Positions 24,649 to 31,938 are shown, numbered from the stretch's first letter. The stretch: DNA of 37,023 bases from Gemmatimonadota bacterium (GCA_025358055.1 JANYKV010000036.1:1-37023), one strand, 5' to 3'. Made by a program: numbers and translations. The notes: generated by a model not told the origin, from the sequence alone.

Positions 24649-25032
24649 ATGATCCTCGCCATCCTGCTGCTCGTTACCATGCCTCGGCTTGGCGCACCCC
24701 AACAAGCGCAAGCCATCCCCGCCACCGAGTCACGTCAGTTCCTGGGTCGGACCGCCACCGTGGAGGGAGAGATCGTTCGGATCAGGACGGCTGCGTCCGG
24801 AGCGGTCTATCTCTACCTGGATACCGAGCCGCCTCATCAAAGCCTCACTATCGTGGTCCCACCCGCCCTTGCGGGCCAGATACCGGATCTTCGGGCCTGG
24901 AGGGGCCGTCGCGTCCGGGTGACCGGCTTGGTACAGAAAGGCCGGGACGCCCCCCAGATCGTGCTCGACAGGACCGACCATCTGCAGCCGGCACCGGAGC
25001 CCGCTCGGATTCCCTGCGGAGCCGGCAACTAG
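24649..25032 (+). CDS. predicted exported OB-fold-like protein
   Basis: About 127 aa from the ATG at 24649, which gives a signal peptide (MILAILLLVTMPRLGAPQQAQA). The frame is open to a GTG at 24532, which would add 39 residues ahead of the hydrophobic stretch. The mature part, FLGRTATVEGEIVRIRTA ... VYLYLD ... WRGRRVRVTGLVQ ... PQIVLDRTDHLQ, has the five-strand rhythm of a small OB-fold domain as found in nucleic-acid-binding or BOF-like exported proteins. No ligand or pathway can be assigned. It ends 6 nt before the kinase gene, so the two are probably cotranscribed. Confidence 0.6.
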   Translation: MILAILLLVTMPRLGAPQQAQAIPATESRQFLGRTATVEGEIVRIRTAASGAVYLYLDTEPPHQSLTIVVPPALAGQIPDLRAWRGRRVRVTGLVQKGRDAPQIVLDRTDHLQPAPEPARIPCGAGN

Positions 25033-25038
25033 CGACCC

Positions 25039-26601
25039 ATGGGCACGCTCAAAGACGACCTCCGAGCCGCCGGCTTCGAAGTGGTCGAAACCCACGTCTC
25101 GTGGGTCTTCCTCGGACCGGGTGAGGTATACAAGATCAAGAAGCCGGTGTTCCTTGGCTTCTTGGACTTTCGGAGCGCGGATCGGCGGCGTGTGGCCTGT
25201 GACGCGGAAGTTGTCCTCAACCGACGCCTCGCCCCTGAAGTGTACCTCGGCGTGGTCCCTGTGACCCGCGATCAAGACGGTAAATATCGCATCGGAGGCA
25301 CCGGCCTCACGGTAGACTGGGCCGTGCACATGCGGCGTCTCGACGAGGCCAGCCGAGCCGATGCGCTCTTGGCCCAGGGCAAGCTCACTCCCAAGCACCT
25401 GGACCAGCTGGCGGAGGCGCTGGCCGCGTTCCATCGCAGCGCGCGAAGCGACGAGGAGACGGCTTCCTTCGGCCGGACCGAGACGATTTCAGTCAACGTC
25501 CGAGAGAATTTCGAGCAAACGCGGACGAACGTCGTGGATTACCTGAGCGGCGCGGAAGCCCACGAGATCGAAGCATGGCAGATCGACTTCCTCCAAACCC
25601 ACGCCGATCGCTTCGAGGAGCGACGGGGCTCTGGCCGCGTTCGCGATGGGCACGGCGATCTGCGTCTGGAGCATGTTTATTTTCCCAACGGTGGTCCGCC
25701 AATCGTCGTGGACTGTATTGAGTTCAACGAGCGGTTCCGTTTCGCCGATGTCTGCGCCGACGTCGCGTTTCTCTCCATGGACCTCGCCTGGCACCAACGA
25801 GCGGACTACGCGGAACGATTCCTCGCCGCGTACGCCCGCGCGGCCAACGACTACGAGCTGTATCCCCTGGTGGACTTCTACGAGAGCTATCGGGCTTACG
25901 TGCGCGGAAAGGTTGCGTCGATGCTCGCTTCCGACGAAGGCGCCGAGGTCGCTGCGAGGGAACGGGCTCGCAGCGAAGCGCGCCGGTACTACCTCCTCGC
26001 CCTGGCCTCCGAGCGACGCTCACTCCTTCCCCCCATCCTGGTGGCGGTGGGTGGGGTCATCGCATCGGGCAAGAGCACGGTGGCCGAGCAAATGGCGACG
26101 TTGCTCGGAGCGCCAATCGTGGATTCCGATCGCACCCGAAAGTTCCTCCGGCACGTCGCGCCCGAGACGCCGATAGCGGAAGCGGCCTGGACCGGAGCGT
26201 ACTCCGCTTCCCAGACCGCCGAGGTGTATGCTGAGGTCTTTCGCCGCGCCGGTGCTGTGCTCGCATCGGGAAGGCCCGTCGTGGTGGACGCATCGTTTCG
26301 GGCGAAGGCGGAGCGCACCGGCGCGCGAGAAATTGCCGGAGCGTGCGGAGTGCCTTTCTTGTTCGTTGAGTGTCGGGCGGCACCCGCGGTCGGTCGTGAA
26401 CGACTCCGCCAACGAGAATCGAAGCCGGGTGTAAGTGACGGGCGCCTGGAAATCTTCGAGCAGTTCCTGGCGAGTTGGGAGCCCGCCGATGAGGTCCCCG
26501 ATTCTCGGCGCATCATCCTGGACACGACACGCCCCATCGAGGAGAATCTGGCGGTGCTTCGACGCGGGTTGGCCACCTGGCCTGCGGCGCTGACCGGGTG
26601 A
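25039..26601 (+). CDS. bifunctional phosphotransferase-like / P-loop kinase fusion protein
   Basis: A 520-aa two-domain protein. Residues 1-330 resemble aminoglycoside-phosphotransferase/kinase-like enzymes, with the catalytic loop DGHGDLRLEHVYF (about 203) and an acidic metal-binding segment (IEFNERFRFADVCADVAFL). Residues 335-515 form an AAA/zeta-toxin-like P-loop kinase with Walker A GGVIASGKST. This fusion is widespread in bacteria and is usually annotated as AAA-family ATPase or gluconate-kinase-like; the substrates of both domains are unknown. The call is for domain content, and antibiotic resistance should not be inferred from the aminoglycoside-phosphotransferase name. Confidence 0.82.
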   Translation: MGTLKDDLRAAGFEVVETHVSWVFLGPGEVYKIKKPVFLGFLDFRSADRRRVACDAEVVLNRRLAPEVYLGVVPVTRDQDGKYRIGGTGLTVDWAVHMRRLDEASRADALLAQGKLTPKHLDQLAEALAAFHRSARSDEETASFGRTETISVNVRENFEQTRTNVVDYLSGAEAHEIEAWQIDFLQTHADRFEERRGSGRVRDGHGDLRLEHVYFPNGGPPIVVDCIEFNERFRFADVCADVAFLSMDLAWHQRADYAERFLAAYARAANDYELYPLVDFYESYRAYVRGKVASMLASDEGAEVAARERARSEARRYYLLALASERRSLLPPILVAVGGVIASGKSTVAEQMATLLGAPIVDSDRTRKFLRHVAPETPIAEAAWTGAYSASQTAEVYAEVFRRAGAVLASGRPVVVDASFRAKAERTGAREIAGACGVPFLFVECRAAPAVGRERLRQRESKPGVSDGRLEIFEQFLASWEPADEVPDSRRIILDTTRPIEENLAVLRRGLATWPAALTG

Positions 26602-26651
26602 ATGGCCGTAGGTCCTCAATTCCCTCACATCTCTCGCACAGGCACGTTTCC

Positions 26652-26680
26652 TTGACAGAGTCTCGCACGAGGTGGACATT
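26652..26680 (+). promoter_or_regulatory. candidate promoter for the glycine-rich membrane protein gene
   Basis: Reads TTGACA, 17-nt spacer, GACATT, about 70 nt before the ATG at 26751. The -35 is a perfect consensus and the spacing is ideal; the -10 is weaker. Confidence 0.4.
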
Positions 26681-26750
26681 CTCGCCTCTCCCTACAGACA
26701 ACCGAGGCGTGCGGCTCACGGCCACCGCCCTCCCAACCGAGGAGCAAGTC

Positions 26751-27128
26751 ATGGGCAACAACCCGATGTGGAAGTCGTTGCTAACGGGCGCAGTTCTCCA
26801 AGCGTTGATGGTGCTGGTGGGCAAGGTCGCGCCGTCGGTGGGACAGATCCCGAATTTCTACGCGATCTGCGGTACGGCACTCTCCGTGGTGGCCGGCGCG
26901 CTCTTCTCTCGGTGGTCGCCTGGCGTACAGGTCGGCCAAGCAGCCGGCGGCGGTGCTGTTGCCGGGGGCGGAAGCAGCATCATCGGATCGCTCCTCGCCG
27001 TGGCCACGGGCCAGTGGCCCGGCTTCGACATCGCCGGACTCGGGATGGCGGCGGGCTCCGGCGCGGTCGGGGGGCTTCTGGGGGGGCTTTTGGGCCGGAT
27101 GCTGCCGGGCCCAGCCAAGCAGGCTTGA
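26751..27128 (+). CDS. small glycine-rich membrane protein, unknown function
   Basis: 125 aa. Residues 8-45 hold two hydrophobic stretches (LLTGAVLQALMVLVG and FYAICGTALSVVAGALF), and 60-115 is very rich in Gly/Ala with GxxxG spacing (AAGGGAVAGGG, GMAAGSGAVGGLLGGLLG), a glycine-zipper-like pattern typical of small membrane-inserting proteins. The ATG at 26751 has GAGGAG upstream and is preferred over a frame opening 51 codons earlier, which has no Shine-Dalgarno and overlaps the promoter. No named family recognised. Confidence 0.65.
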   Translation: MGNNPMWKSLLTGAVLQALMVLVGKVAPSVGQIPNFYAICGTALSVVAGALFSRWSPGVQVGQAAGGGAVAGGGSSIIGSLLAVATGQWPGFDIAGLGMAAGSGAVGGLLGGLLGRMLPGPAKQA

Positions 27129-27524
27129 GGCCGGCATCCGCCCCGATACCCTTCACGGACTTGGGCCCGAAGCGGTCAAGGGGACAGTCGGACCCCTCGA
27201 CGTCCGGCGGATCTGAGCGACAGGGTATTTCCAAGAGTCACCGACAGATGCGTTCTCGGTGTTTCCGGCGAAGGCTCCGCGGGGTCGGGGACCACGTTGA
27301 ACCTCCGCCATCTCGGTGGGGTCGGCATCCGGGGAAAGCCGGCGCTTCTGTCGCGAGATCACTAGGGGCCAAAATCCGGGATCTTCCGCGCCCTCCTTCC
27401 TGGCGCCTTCGGCTCCAACGGCCCGAGATCATGGTCGGACACTTCACCTGGGCCCTGAGCCTCGCAAGCCTGAACCATTGAGGAGATCGTGATCGGAGCC
27501 AATAACCCATTGATTCCATGACGA
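27129..27524. other. intergenic region, about 400 bp, no gene recognised
   Basis: Long overlapping open frames cross this stretch on both strands, but none has a ribosome-binding site or recognisable protein motif. No transposon ends, RNA gene or clear hairpin terminator was seen. It ends at the promoter of the toxin-antitoxin pair. Confidence 0.5.
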
Positions 27525-27553
27525 TTGCCACCGTAACACACGCGTAGTACATT
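27525..27553 (+). promoter_or_regulatory. candidate promoter of the VapBC-like pair (near-leaderless)
   Basis: TTGCCA, 17-nt spacer, TACATT. The -10 ends only 7 nt before the ATG at 27561, so the transcript would start at or next to the start codon, and no Shine-Dalgarno is present. Confidence 0.45.
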
Positions 27554-27560
27554 GCAGCAC

Positions 27561-27854
27561 ATGAAGGACGAGCACCTCACCCTCAGACTTTCTCGCGATC
27601 TTGCTCACGCTCTCAGTCGTTGGGCCAAAGAGCGCGGCATCCCGAAGTCTCAGGCAGCACGCGATGCTGTTTCGCGACACCTCGCCGGGAAAGGGGGGGA
27701 GCCGCAGTCAGAGAAAACCGTCCTCACCGCCGGCCAACTTGCCTCGCAATGGTCCCGCCTGCCGCGCCTCACCCCTCCAGAAGCCGCTGACTTTTCCCGC
27801 GACCTCGGCCGCGCTCGAAGGACTTTGCCCGAGACATCGGGTCCATGGGCGTAG
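27561..27854 (+). CDS. ribbon-helix-helix antitoxin (VapB/CopG-like)
   Basis: A 97-aa protein starting MKDEHLTLRLSRDLAHALSR with the ribbon-helix-helix DNA-binding fold (beta strand HLTLRLS, then helices containing ALSRWAKERG and SQAARDAVSRHL). The C-terminal half (LTPPEAADFSRDLGRAR) would wrap the toxin. It overlaps the PIN-domain gene by 10 nt, as VapB antitoxins usually do. An ATG three codons upstream lies inside the candidate -10, so I prefer 27561. Likely autoregulates its promoter; no clear operator palindrome was seen. Confidence 0.75.
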   Translation: MKDEHLTLRLSRDLAHALSRWAKERGIPKSQAARDAVSRHLAGKGGEPQSEKTVLTAGQLASQWSRLPRLTPPEAADFSRDLGRARRTLPETSGPWA

Positions 27855-28258
27855 TCATCGACACCACTCTCCTCCTTGAGGCGGAGCGGGGGTCGGGACG
27901 GTTCGAGGACCTGCTGCGTTCCTGGGGCGAGGTCCCAGTGGGAATCGCTGCCATCACAGCATCCGAGCTTCTCCACGGTTGTCTTCGTGGTCCGGACCCC
28001 GGCACCCGGGCCCGGCGCTCCGCCTTTGTCGAAGCGCTAATCGCGATCATCCCAGTCTGGCCGTTTGGACTCCCAGAGGCCCGTCGCCATGCCGATCTCT
28101 GGGCTCACCTCGCCGCCAACGGAACTCGGATGGGACCGAACGATCTCATCGTTGGCGCGACCGCTTTGGCCCGGGGGTATGCGGTCGCAACTCTGAACCC
28201 GCGCGAGTTCGCTCGGGTGCCTGGTTTGTCGCTGGTGCCAATTCCCCCGGTCCGGTGA
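27845..28258 (+). CDS. PIN-domain ribonuclease toxin (VapC-like)
   Basis: A 137-aa PIN-domain protein. Expected acidic residues are present: Asp6 (GVVIDTTLLLEAE), the mid-domain Glu (ITASELLHG, about residue 41) and Asp near residue 99 (GPNDLIVGATAL). The last motif reads TLNPREF where many VapCs have TxNxxDF. VapC toxins cleave tRNA or rRNA. It is translationally coupled to the antitoxin gene by a 10-nt overlap. A tRNA-Val gene lies 220 nt downstream; there is no evidence it is the target. Confidence 0.85.
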   Translation: MGVVIDTTLLLEAERGSGRFEDLLRSWGEVPVGIAAITASELLHGCLRGPDPGTRARRSAFVEALIAIIPVWPFGLPEARRHADLWAHLAANGTRMGPNDLIVGATALARGYAVATLNPREFARVPGLSLVPIPPVR

Positions 28259-28266
28259 TCCGGACC

Positions 28267-28320
28267 CTTCGCGCACTAAAGGTGCTTCGCGCACTTGGCA
28301 TGACAGAAGGGCGCAACCTT
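28267..28320. repeat. short tandem and dispersed repeat after vapC
   Basis: The motif CTTCGCGCACT occurs at 28267 and again 18 bp later at 28285, and is followed by GGCATGACAGAAGG, which resembles the CGGAATGACAGAAG arm (minus strand) of the repeat element at 32266-32456. Looks like a degenerate copy of a dispersed intergenic repeat. The rest of 28259-28481 holds no recognised gene. Confidence 0.4.
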
Positions 28321-28481
28321 CCCGCCCGCATGAACAAAGTGGGACCCTTCGGACCGACCCAATGACAGAGACTGGCCTGATCGGCCTTACACCTTGAAAA
28401 GAGCTACCAATGGACAAGGGGGGAAATCGATGATTTGCGGAAAGTCCAGAACTACTTGTCGGCAGGGCAGGTTAACACTAG

Positions 28482-28555
28482 TGGGCGATGAGGGGCTCGA
28501 ACCCCCGACCTCGCGCATGTGAGGCGCGCGCTCTAACCAGCTGAGCTAATCGCCC
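28482..28555 (-). tRNA. tRNA-Val (anticodon CAC)
   Basis: A full cloverleaf folds on the minus strand: acceptor GGGCGAT/ATCGCCC, D stem GCTC/GAGC, anticodon stem CGCGC/GCGCG with loop CTCACAT (anticodon CAC, reading GUG), five-base variable loop, and T arm GGGGG-TTCGAGC-CCCTC with one G-T pair. 74 nt with discriminator A; CCA is not encoded. It lies between two toxin-antitoxin pairs. No integrase or repeated 3' end (att site) was seen beside it. Confidence 0.95.
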
Positions 28556-28573
28556 GAGTGATCGGGACGCGGA

Positions 28574-28602
28574 GTTTAACGGGAGTCCCGCGGCCCCGGC
28601 AA
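28574..28602 (-). promoter_or_regulatory. candidate promoter of tRNA-Val
   Basis: Minus strand TTGCCG, 17-nt spacer, TTAAAC, placed so that transcription would start about 12 nt before the tRNA 5' end. It lies between the RES toxin stop and the tRNA. Confidence 0.4.
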
Positions 28603-28605
28603 GCC

Positions 28606-29064
28606 TCAACGCTGGCCGGATCGACCAACCAGACGGGCATCGAACACAAACGGTTCGGGCGCTCTGACTACCAGCTTCGCAAAGGCAGGGTGGGCCGGAT
28701 TGACCAAATAGTTGCTCTCGCCGGGAACAATTACGCTCGGCACCCCCAACATCACCGAGCGGACCTCCTTAACCCATGCGTCTCCAATGGCCGCCAACTC
28801 CGCCGGCGCGGGATATTCACGCCAGTTCTCGAGAAGGTCTGTCGCGGGCAATGCCTCGACCAATGCTGGATCAAACTGAATCCCACATATCGAGTAGGAG
28901 GCCAGGACGGCCGTTCGCTGTATATGGACCAAGACCTCGAGCGTAGCCAGGGACAGGGTTTCGGAGGCGTACGCCACCCGGACGCCGGGACTATTCCAGC
29001 GTCCCCCAAAGCGGCGCGGCCCCTCACCATCGAAGGCGGAGGCCGCGTACCTCGTTTTCACCAA
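28606..29064 (-). CDS. RES-domain toxin (NAD+-degrading family)
   Basis: About 152 aa. The RES residues can be placed: Arg in RRFGGRWNSPG (near residue 21), Glu in YASETLSLATLEVL (about 35-43) and Ser in ESNYLVNPAHPAF (about 116). RES toxins degrade NAD+ by phosphorolysis or hydrolysis and are paired with Xre/ParS antitoxins, as here. The start is uncertain: 29064 is a TTG, but the frame is open to a position just after the antitoxin gene, and homologues usually have a few more residues before VKTRYAA. A non-standard start (CTG at 29085) overlapping the antitoxin stop is possible. Confidence 0.87.
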   Translation of the reverse strand: MVKTRYAASAFDGEGPRRFGGRWNSPGVRVAYASETLSLATLEVLVHIQRTAVLASYSICGIQFDPALVEALPATDLLENWREYPAPAELAAIGDAWVKEVRSVMLGVPSVIVPGESNYLVNPAHPAFAKLVVRAPEPFVFDARLVGRSGQR

Positions 29065-29081
29065 CCGAAACGCGGTCCGGA

Positions 29082-29564
29082 TCAGACGGGTACCCCGTGC
29101 TCGATCCGGCCGATCAGATGCTCAACCTCTCGGGCCCCGATTTCAGTACTGGCGAGCTTGAGTGGGGTCGATCCGCCCAAGGCCATCAGGGGAGTTTCCA
29201 GCCACAGCCGAGCCGCGGTCATCTCCCCCTCGAAAAGGTCGAGGGCCAAGGCAACGATGCGGGATGCTCGGAGTAGGCGATCCGACTCCTCGGGGGAGAA
29301 CCGGCCTCCGGCCTTTCGGCGCTGCAAGGTCCGAAGGGGAATACGCGCGAGTTCGGCTAGCGCGGACGCCGAGAAGCCGGTGTTGTGCTGGAACCGAAAG
29401 AAGGCCTGGTAAGCGAATCCGTGGGTGACTTGGTCCACCACCTTGAGGATCGCTTCCGACTTGAGCCCAAGCAACGCGGTATAGGAAAGAGGTCCGGAAG
29501 GCTCAACGCGCCACGCCGTGGAGTGTTCACGAACCCGATTCGGTGAGCGAGGACGATATGTCAT
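29082..29564 (-). CDS. Xre/MbcA/ParS-type antitoxin (DUF2384)
   Basis: A 160-aa antitoxin. The N-terminal helical part has a helix-turn-helix like Xre domain (FSASALAELARIPLRTLQRR) and the C-terminal ParS/MbcA toxin-binding domain reads TPLMALGGSTPLKLASTE then a GAREVEHLIGRIEHG end, the DUF2384 hallmark. The ATG at 29564 is chosen over a TTG at 29573. A TANNNT hexamer ends 7 nt before the ATG and an 11-bp palindrome covers the start codon. Located immediately upstream of the RES toxin, its expected partner. Confidence 0.87.
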   Translation of the reverse strand: MTYRPRSPNRVREHSTAWRVEPSGPLSYTALLGLKSEAILKVVDQVTHGFAYQAFFRFQHNTGFSASALAELARIPLRTLQRRKAGGRFSPEESDRLLRASRIVALALDLFEGEMTAARLWLETPLMALGGSTPLKLASTEIGAREVEHLIGRIEHGVPV

Positions 29565-29566
29565 AT
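29556..29566. promoter_or_regulatory. palindrome over the antitoxin start codon
   Basis: ATATGTCATAT, perfectly palindromic around its central base, spans the ATG at 29564. A candidate operator for Xre-ParS autoregulation in a leaderless transcript, or chance in a locally AT-rich stretch. Confidence 0.35.
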
Positions 29567-29571
29567 GGCAC

Positions 29572-29577
29572 AATCTA
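29572..29577 (-). promoter_or_regulatory. candidate -10 for the RES/Xre operon
   Basis: Minus strand TAGATT, 7 nt before the ATG at 29564; no Shine-Dalgarno. The spacing matches other TANNNT hexamers in this window. A TTGACT lies just 3 nt upstream of it, too close to serve as its -35. Confidence 0.3.
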
Positions 29578-29636
29578 ACAAGTCAAATGCCGGATTTCCA
29601 TAGTAGGCCATTTTGGACGGGAAGGAACCCCAAGAA

Positions 29637-29735
29637 ACAAGCGTAAGGAGCATTCAACATATCACCTGAATTAATATCATCTAATATATTTAACCATATA
29701 GTCTTATACAACGTTCAACTTATCAACATCGCCAC
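29637..29735. other. AT-rich patch between the toxin-antitoxin pair and the aldo/keto reductase
   Basis: About 100 bp of strikingly AT-rich sequence (TTAATATCATCTAATATATT at its centre) in an otherwise GC-rich window. It contains the similar motifs TTCAACATATCA (near 29653) and TTCAACTTATCA (near 29713). No gene seen. It may hold regulatory sites for the toxin-antitoxin operon or the 3' end of the reductase transcript, or mark an insertion boundary. Confidence 0.6.
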
Positions 29736-29740
29736 AGTAT

Positions 29741-30835
29741 CTAGTGCTCAATCGGACCTTCGGATCGCTCGCGATTCAACTCATACCGCATGATATTCGC
29801 GTGACGACCACCCTTCTCGCGCTCCAATTGATACACGTCTCCGACCGGGCCCAAGGAGCCTCGGAGCACGGATTCGATCGCGGAGTATTCCGTTGGGCCC
29901 AGATCACAATCGAGGGCCGCGAGAGTCTCGCCGAGGTAACTCGAATTCCTGGCTCCCACGATCACCGCTCCCACCTGGAGCCGGTCGAGCAGGGCGCGGA
30001 TTGCTGCTGCCCCGATCGGCACTTGCAGCCGGTTTGCGATGCCAGCAAGCACCTGGAGGAGCTCCTGAAAGGCATTCCAGCCGCCGAACTCCTCGATGAT
30101 GAGTTGGTATTTGACCAAGGAGCGGTTCGCGAAGGGTGGCTCTGGTTCTGGTGCACCAAGGTATCGATGGGAAAGAAACCCTCCGGCCAGGGCTCCGTAG
30201 CAAAGCAGCGAGACCCCCCTGCTCCGGCACAGCGACGTCATTTCGCCCGCGGGCCGACGATCCAGAAGGGAGTACTGGACCTGGTGGCTGACCAGCGGCA
30301 CCCCAGCATCCAGCAGCTCCTGAAGCGTAGCACAGCTAAAGTTCGTGGCACCCACGTGGCGGATTTTGCCCTGTTCCACCAGGCGAGACAGCATCATCCC
30401 CACCTCCACGTACCTCGGCACCTCATAGTCCCACCAATGGAACTGTACCAGATCCAGCCGCTCCACCCCCAAACGCCGCAGTGACCGATCGATGGCCTGC
30501 TCCACCTCGGCGGCTGTGATCGTCGCCAGCTGGCTCACGTCCGGCACGAACTTGGTGTGAACCTGGACCCGCTCCACCCCTACCGAACCATGCCGCTCTC
30601 GAACCCGGCCGAGGTATTCGCCAATCATGGCTTCAACGCCGGTATAGATGTCAGCACAGTCAAAAGTGGTCATTCCCGTATCGACGTATCGATCCATATC
30701 CGCCAAAATGGTTTCACGCTCCTGATTCACCGTGCCATGCCCGCTAGCGAGCTGCCAGCCGCCCTTGATGAGACGGGAGATGGAGTATCCCGGCCTGAGT
30801 TCGATTCGGGGGACCTCGGGATCCGCCAAACTCAT
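29741..30835 (-). CDS. aldo/keto reductase
   Basis: NAD(P)H-dependent oxidoreductase of 364 aa, TIM-barrel fold. The catalytic tetrad can be placed: Asp and Tyr in FDCADIYTG (about 58-63), Lys in VHTKF (about 93) and His in VQFHWWDY (about 130). The cofactor-binding tail reads GAVIVGARNSSYLGETLAAL (about 300). The ATG at 30835 overlaps the stop of the upstream TIGR04076-like gene (ATGA), so a longer reading into that gene is rejected. It is the last gene of a three-gene operon. The carbonyl substrate is not known. Confidence 0.9.
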   Translation of the reverse strand: MSLADPEVPRIELRPGYSISRLIKGGWQLASGHGTVNQERETILADMDRYVDTGMTTFDCADIYTGVEAMIGEYLGRVRERHGSVGVERVQVHTKFVPDVSQLATITAAEVEQAIDRSLRRLGVERLDLVQFHWWDYEVPRYVEVGMMLSRLVEQGKIRHVGATNFSCATLQELLDAGVPLVSHQVQYSLLDRRPAGEMTSLCRSRGVSLLCYGALAGGFLSHRYLGAPEPEPPFANRSLVKYQLIIEEFGGWNAFQELLQVLAGIANRLQVPIGAAAIRALLDRLQVGAVIVGARNSSYLGETLAALDCDLGPTEYSAIESVLRGSLGPVGDVYQLEREKGGRHANIMRYELNRERSEGPIEH

Positions 30836-31233
30836 CGGGAGGTCCCGCGCCGTCCAATCCGAGGCGCAGGAAGCGGCACCACGGTGACTTCGCCGTGTCG
30901 GAACGTCCGGCGGCCAGTCCGGGTGATCCGAAACCGCCCGCCGCAATGAGGGTCGGGACAGGCGATGTCCAGGTCCGTCGTCATCCAGTCGTTGGGATGG
31001 GTTTCACGTTGCTTGGCCGGAAGCAGGGGGAGGAGAGCGGCTAACGGATAGAGGGGGAAGGTCTGGCTCGCGGGAAACCGCAGGTTCTCGCCCGAAAGTT
31101 CGAAATAGTCCCCGGCTTTGTGGTTGCAGACCATCTTCCGCCGTGTCGCGACCACCTCGATCCGGAGATCGTAGAGCGTGAATTCGTCGGACGGCCGAGT
31201 GGAGCCTGCGAGCGGGCGCTTGGATCGGGACAC
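30832..31233 (-). CDS. TIGR04076-like small Cys-containing protein
   Basis: 133 aa, starting with GTG after an AGGAG ribosome-binding site. The pattern VCNHKAGDYFELSGENL, then TFPLYPLAALLPLLP, then DIACPDPHCGGRFRITR matches my recollection of the TIGR04076 family (small proteins with conserved Cys/His and CPDP-type motifs). The Cys-x-His and CPDPHC elements suggest metal binding, not proven. It is 14 nt downstream of the ABM gene and overlaps the reductase gene. Function unknown. Confidence 0.6.
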   Translation of the reverse strand: MSRSKRPLAGSTRPSDEFTLYDLRIEVVATRRKMVCNHKAGDYFELSGENLRFPASQTFPLYPLAALLPLLPAKQRETHPNDWMTTDLDIACPDPHCGGRFRITRTGRRTFRHGEVTVVPLPAPRIGRRGTSR

Positions 31234-31247
31234 TGGGGTCTCCTGAC

Positions 31248-31553
31248 TCAGACTCGTTCCTCGTAATGGATGCTTCGGTCATCAAACCGCGCGAGGAAGG
31301 CCCTCGCTTTTGGCGGCACGACAGCAACCTCATGGTCCGGCCCGGCGAATGCCCGTACCGCCTCGATCGAGTCGAACCACATGAGGGTCGCAAACTCGAC
31401 CTCGTGCCCCAGTGCGCGCCGAAGTAGCCGGATACCACGGAAGCCGGGAATTTTCCTTCCGACTATTTCCGGAATGATCTGCGTGCGTAGTAACTCTTCG
31501 TAACCGTCCGCATTCGCCGCGCTCGCCCACCCACGCCAGAAACGACAAATCAT
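31248..31553 (-). CDS. antibiotic biosynthesis monooxygenase (ABM)-domain protein
   Basis: 101 aa with a single ferredoxin-like ABM domain: ICRFWRGWASAANADGYEELL at the N-terminus, PGFRGIRLLRR and EFATLMWFDSIEAVRAFAG in the middle. Proteins of this fold include heme- or quinol-modifying monooxygenases and many of unknown role. A strong GGAGG Shine-Dalgarno precedes the ATG at 31553; a frame open 32 codons further upstream is rejected. It heads the operon with the TIGR04076-like protein and the aldo/keto reductase. Confidence 0.75.
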   Translation of the reverse strand: MICRFWRGWASAANADGYEELLRTQIIPEIVGRKIPGFRGIRLLRRALGHEVEFATLMWFDSIEAVRAFAGPDHEVAVVPPKARAFLARFDDRSIHYEERV

Positions 31554-31726
31554 GGGACCTCCATTTTGGTCGGGCCGATCAATCGGATGCGGTACGTCTC
31601 GGAAAGGGGCCACTGCAGGGTCATTGAGAGATCCAAGGGTTTTTCCCAAGTTGTTCTCCGCCCGGTTGCGCCTTAGAGTGTTGCCTGAGGGAGCGGTGTC
31701 CGAATGTCCTGACCGAGGAGAGACGC

Positions 31727-31924
31727 ATGATAGCCTTCGCCACGACGGGTGATCAGCACGCGGAGTCAGACGTCAATATCGATACGGACCGATGGTGGGT
31801 CAACGAACTGCCGGACCAAACGACACAAGCGATGCCTGTCGCGGTGACGCAATGCCCCCGGAGCGATTTTGGAGCCGGCGTCATCAATCTGCGATTTGGT
31901 ACGTGGGCCAGCTGGGCATGGTAG
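31727..31924 (+). CDS. small hypothetical protein
   Basis: 65 aa, not recognised. Support is a good GAGGAG ribosome-binding site 6 nt before the ATG and a stop that falls next to the start region of the following gene. Composition is ordinary (Asp/Thr rich, five Trp); no signal peptide or domain is visible. Could be a real small gene or a leader frame for the next gene. Confidence 0.4.
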   Translation: MIAFATTGDQHAESDVNIDTDRWWVNELPDQTTQAMPVAVTQCPRSDFGAGVINLRFGTWASWAW

Positions 31925-31938
31925 AAAGGAGCACCACC

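Noticed and set aside
25039-26601. Aminoglycoside resistance gene
   Set aside because: The fold resembles aminoglycoside phosphotransferases, but the fusion with a P-loop kinase belongs to a widespread family without shown resistance activity.
26672-27481. Plus-strand open frame of 269 codons
   Set aside because: Overlaps the glycine-rich membrane protein in another frame; Arg/Gly/Pro-rich shadow translation with no motif.
28438-28450. GGAAAGTCC resembling the 5' conserved box of RNase P RNA
   Set aside because: None of the other conserved RNase P segments follow, and the space to the tRNA is far too short.
28482-28555. tRNA-Val as an attachment site of an integrated element
   Set aside because: No integrase gene and no repeated tRNA 3' end were found on either side within the window.
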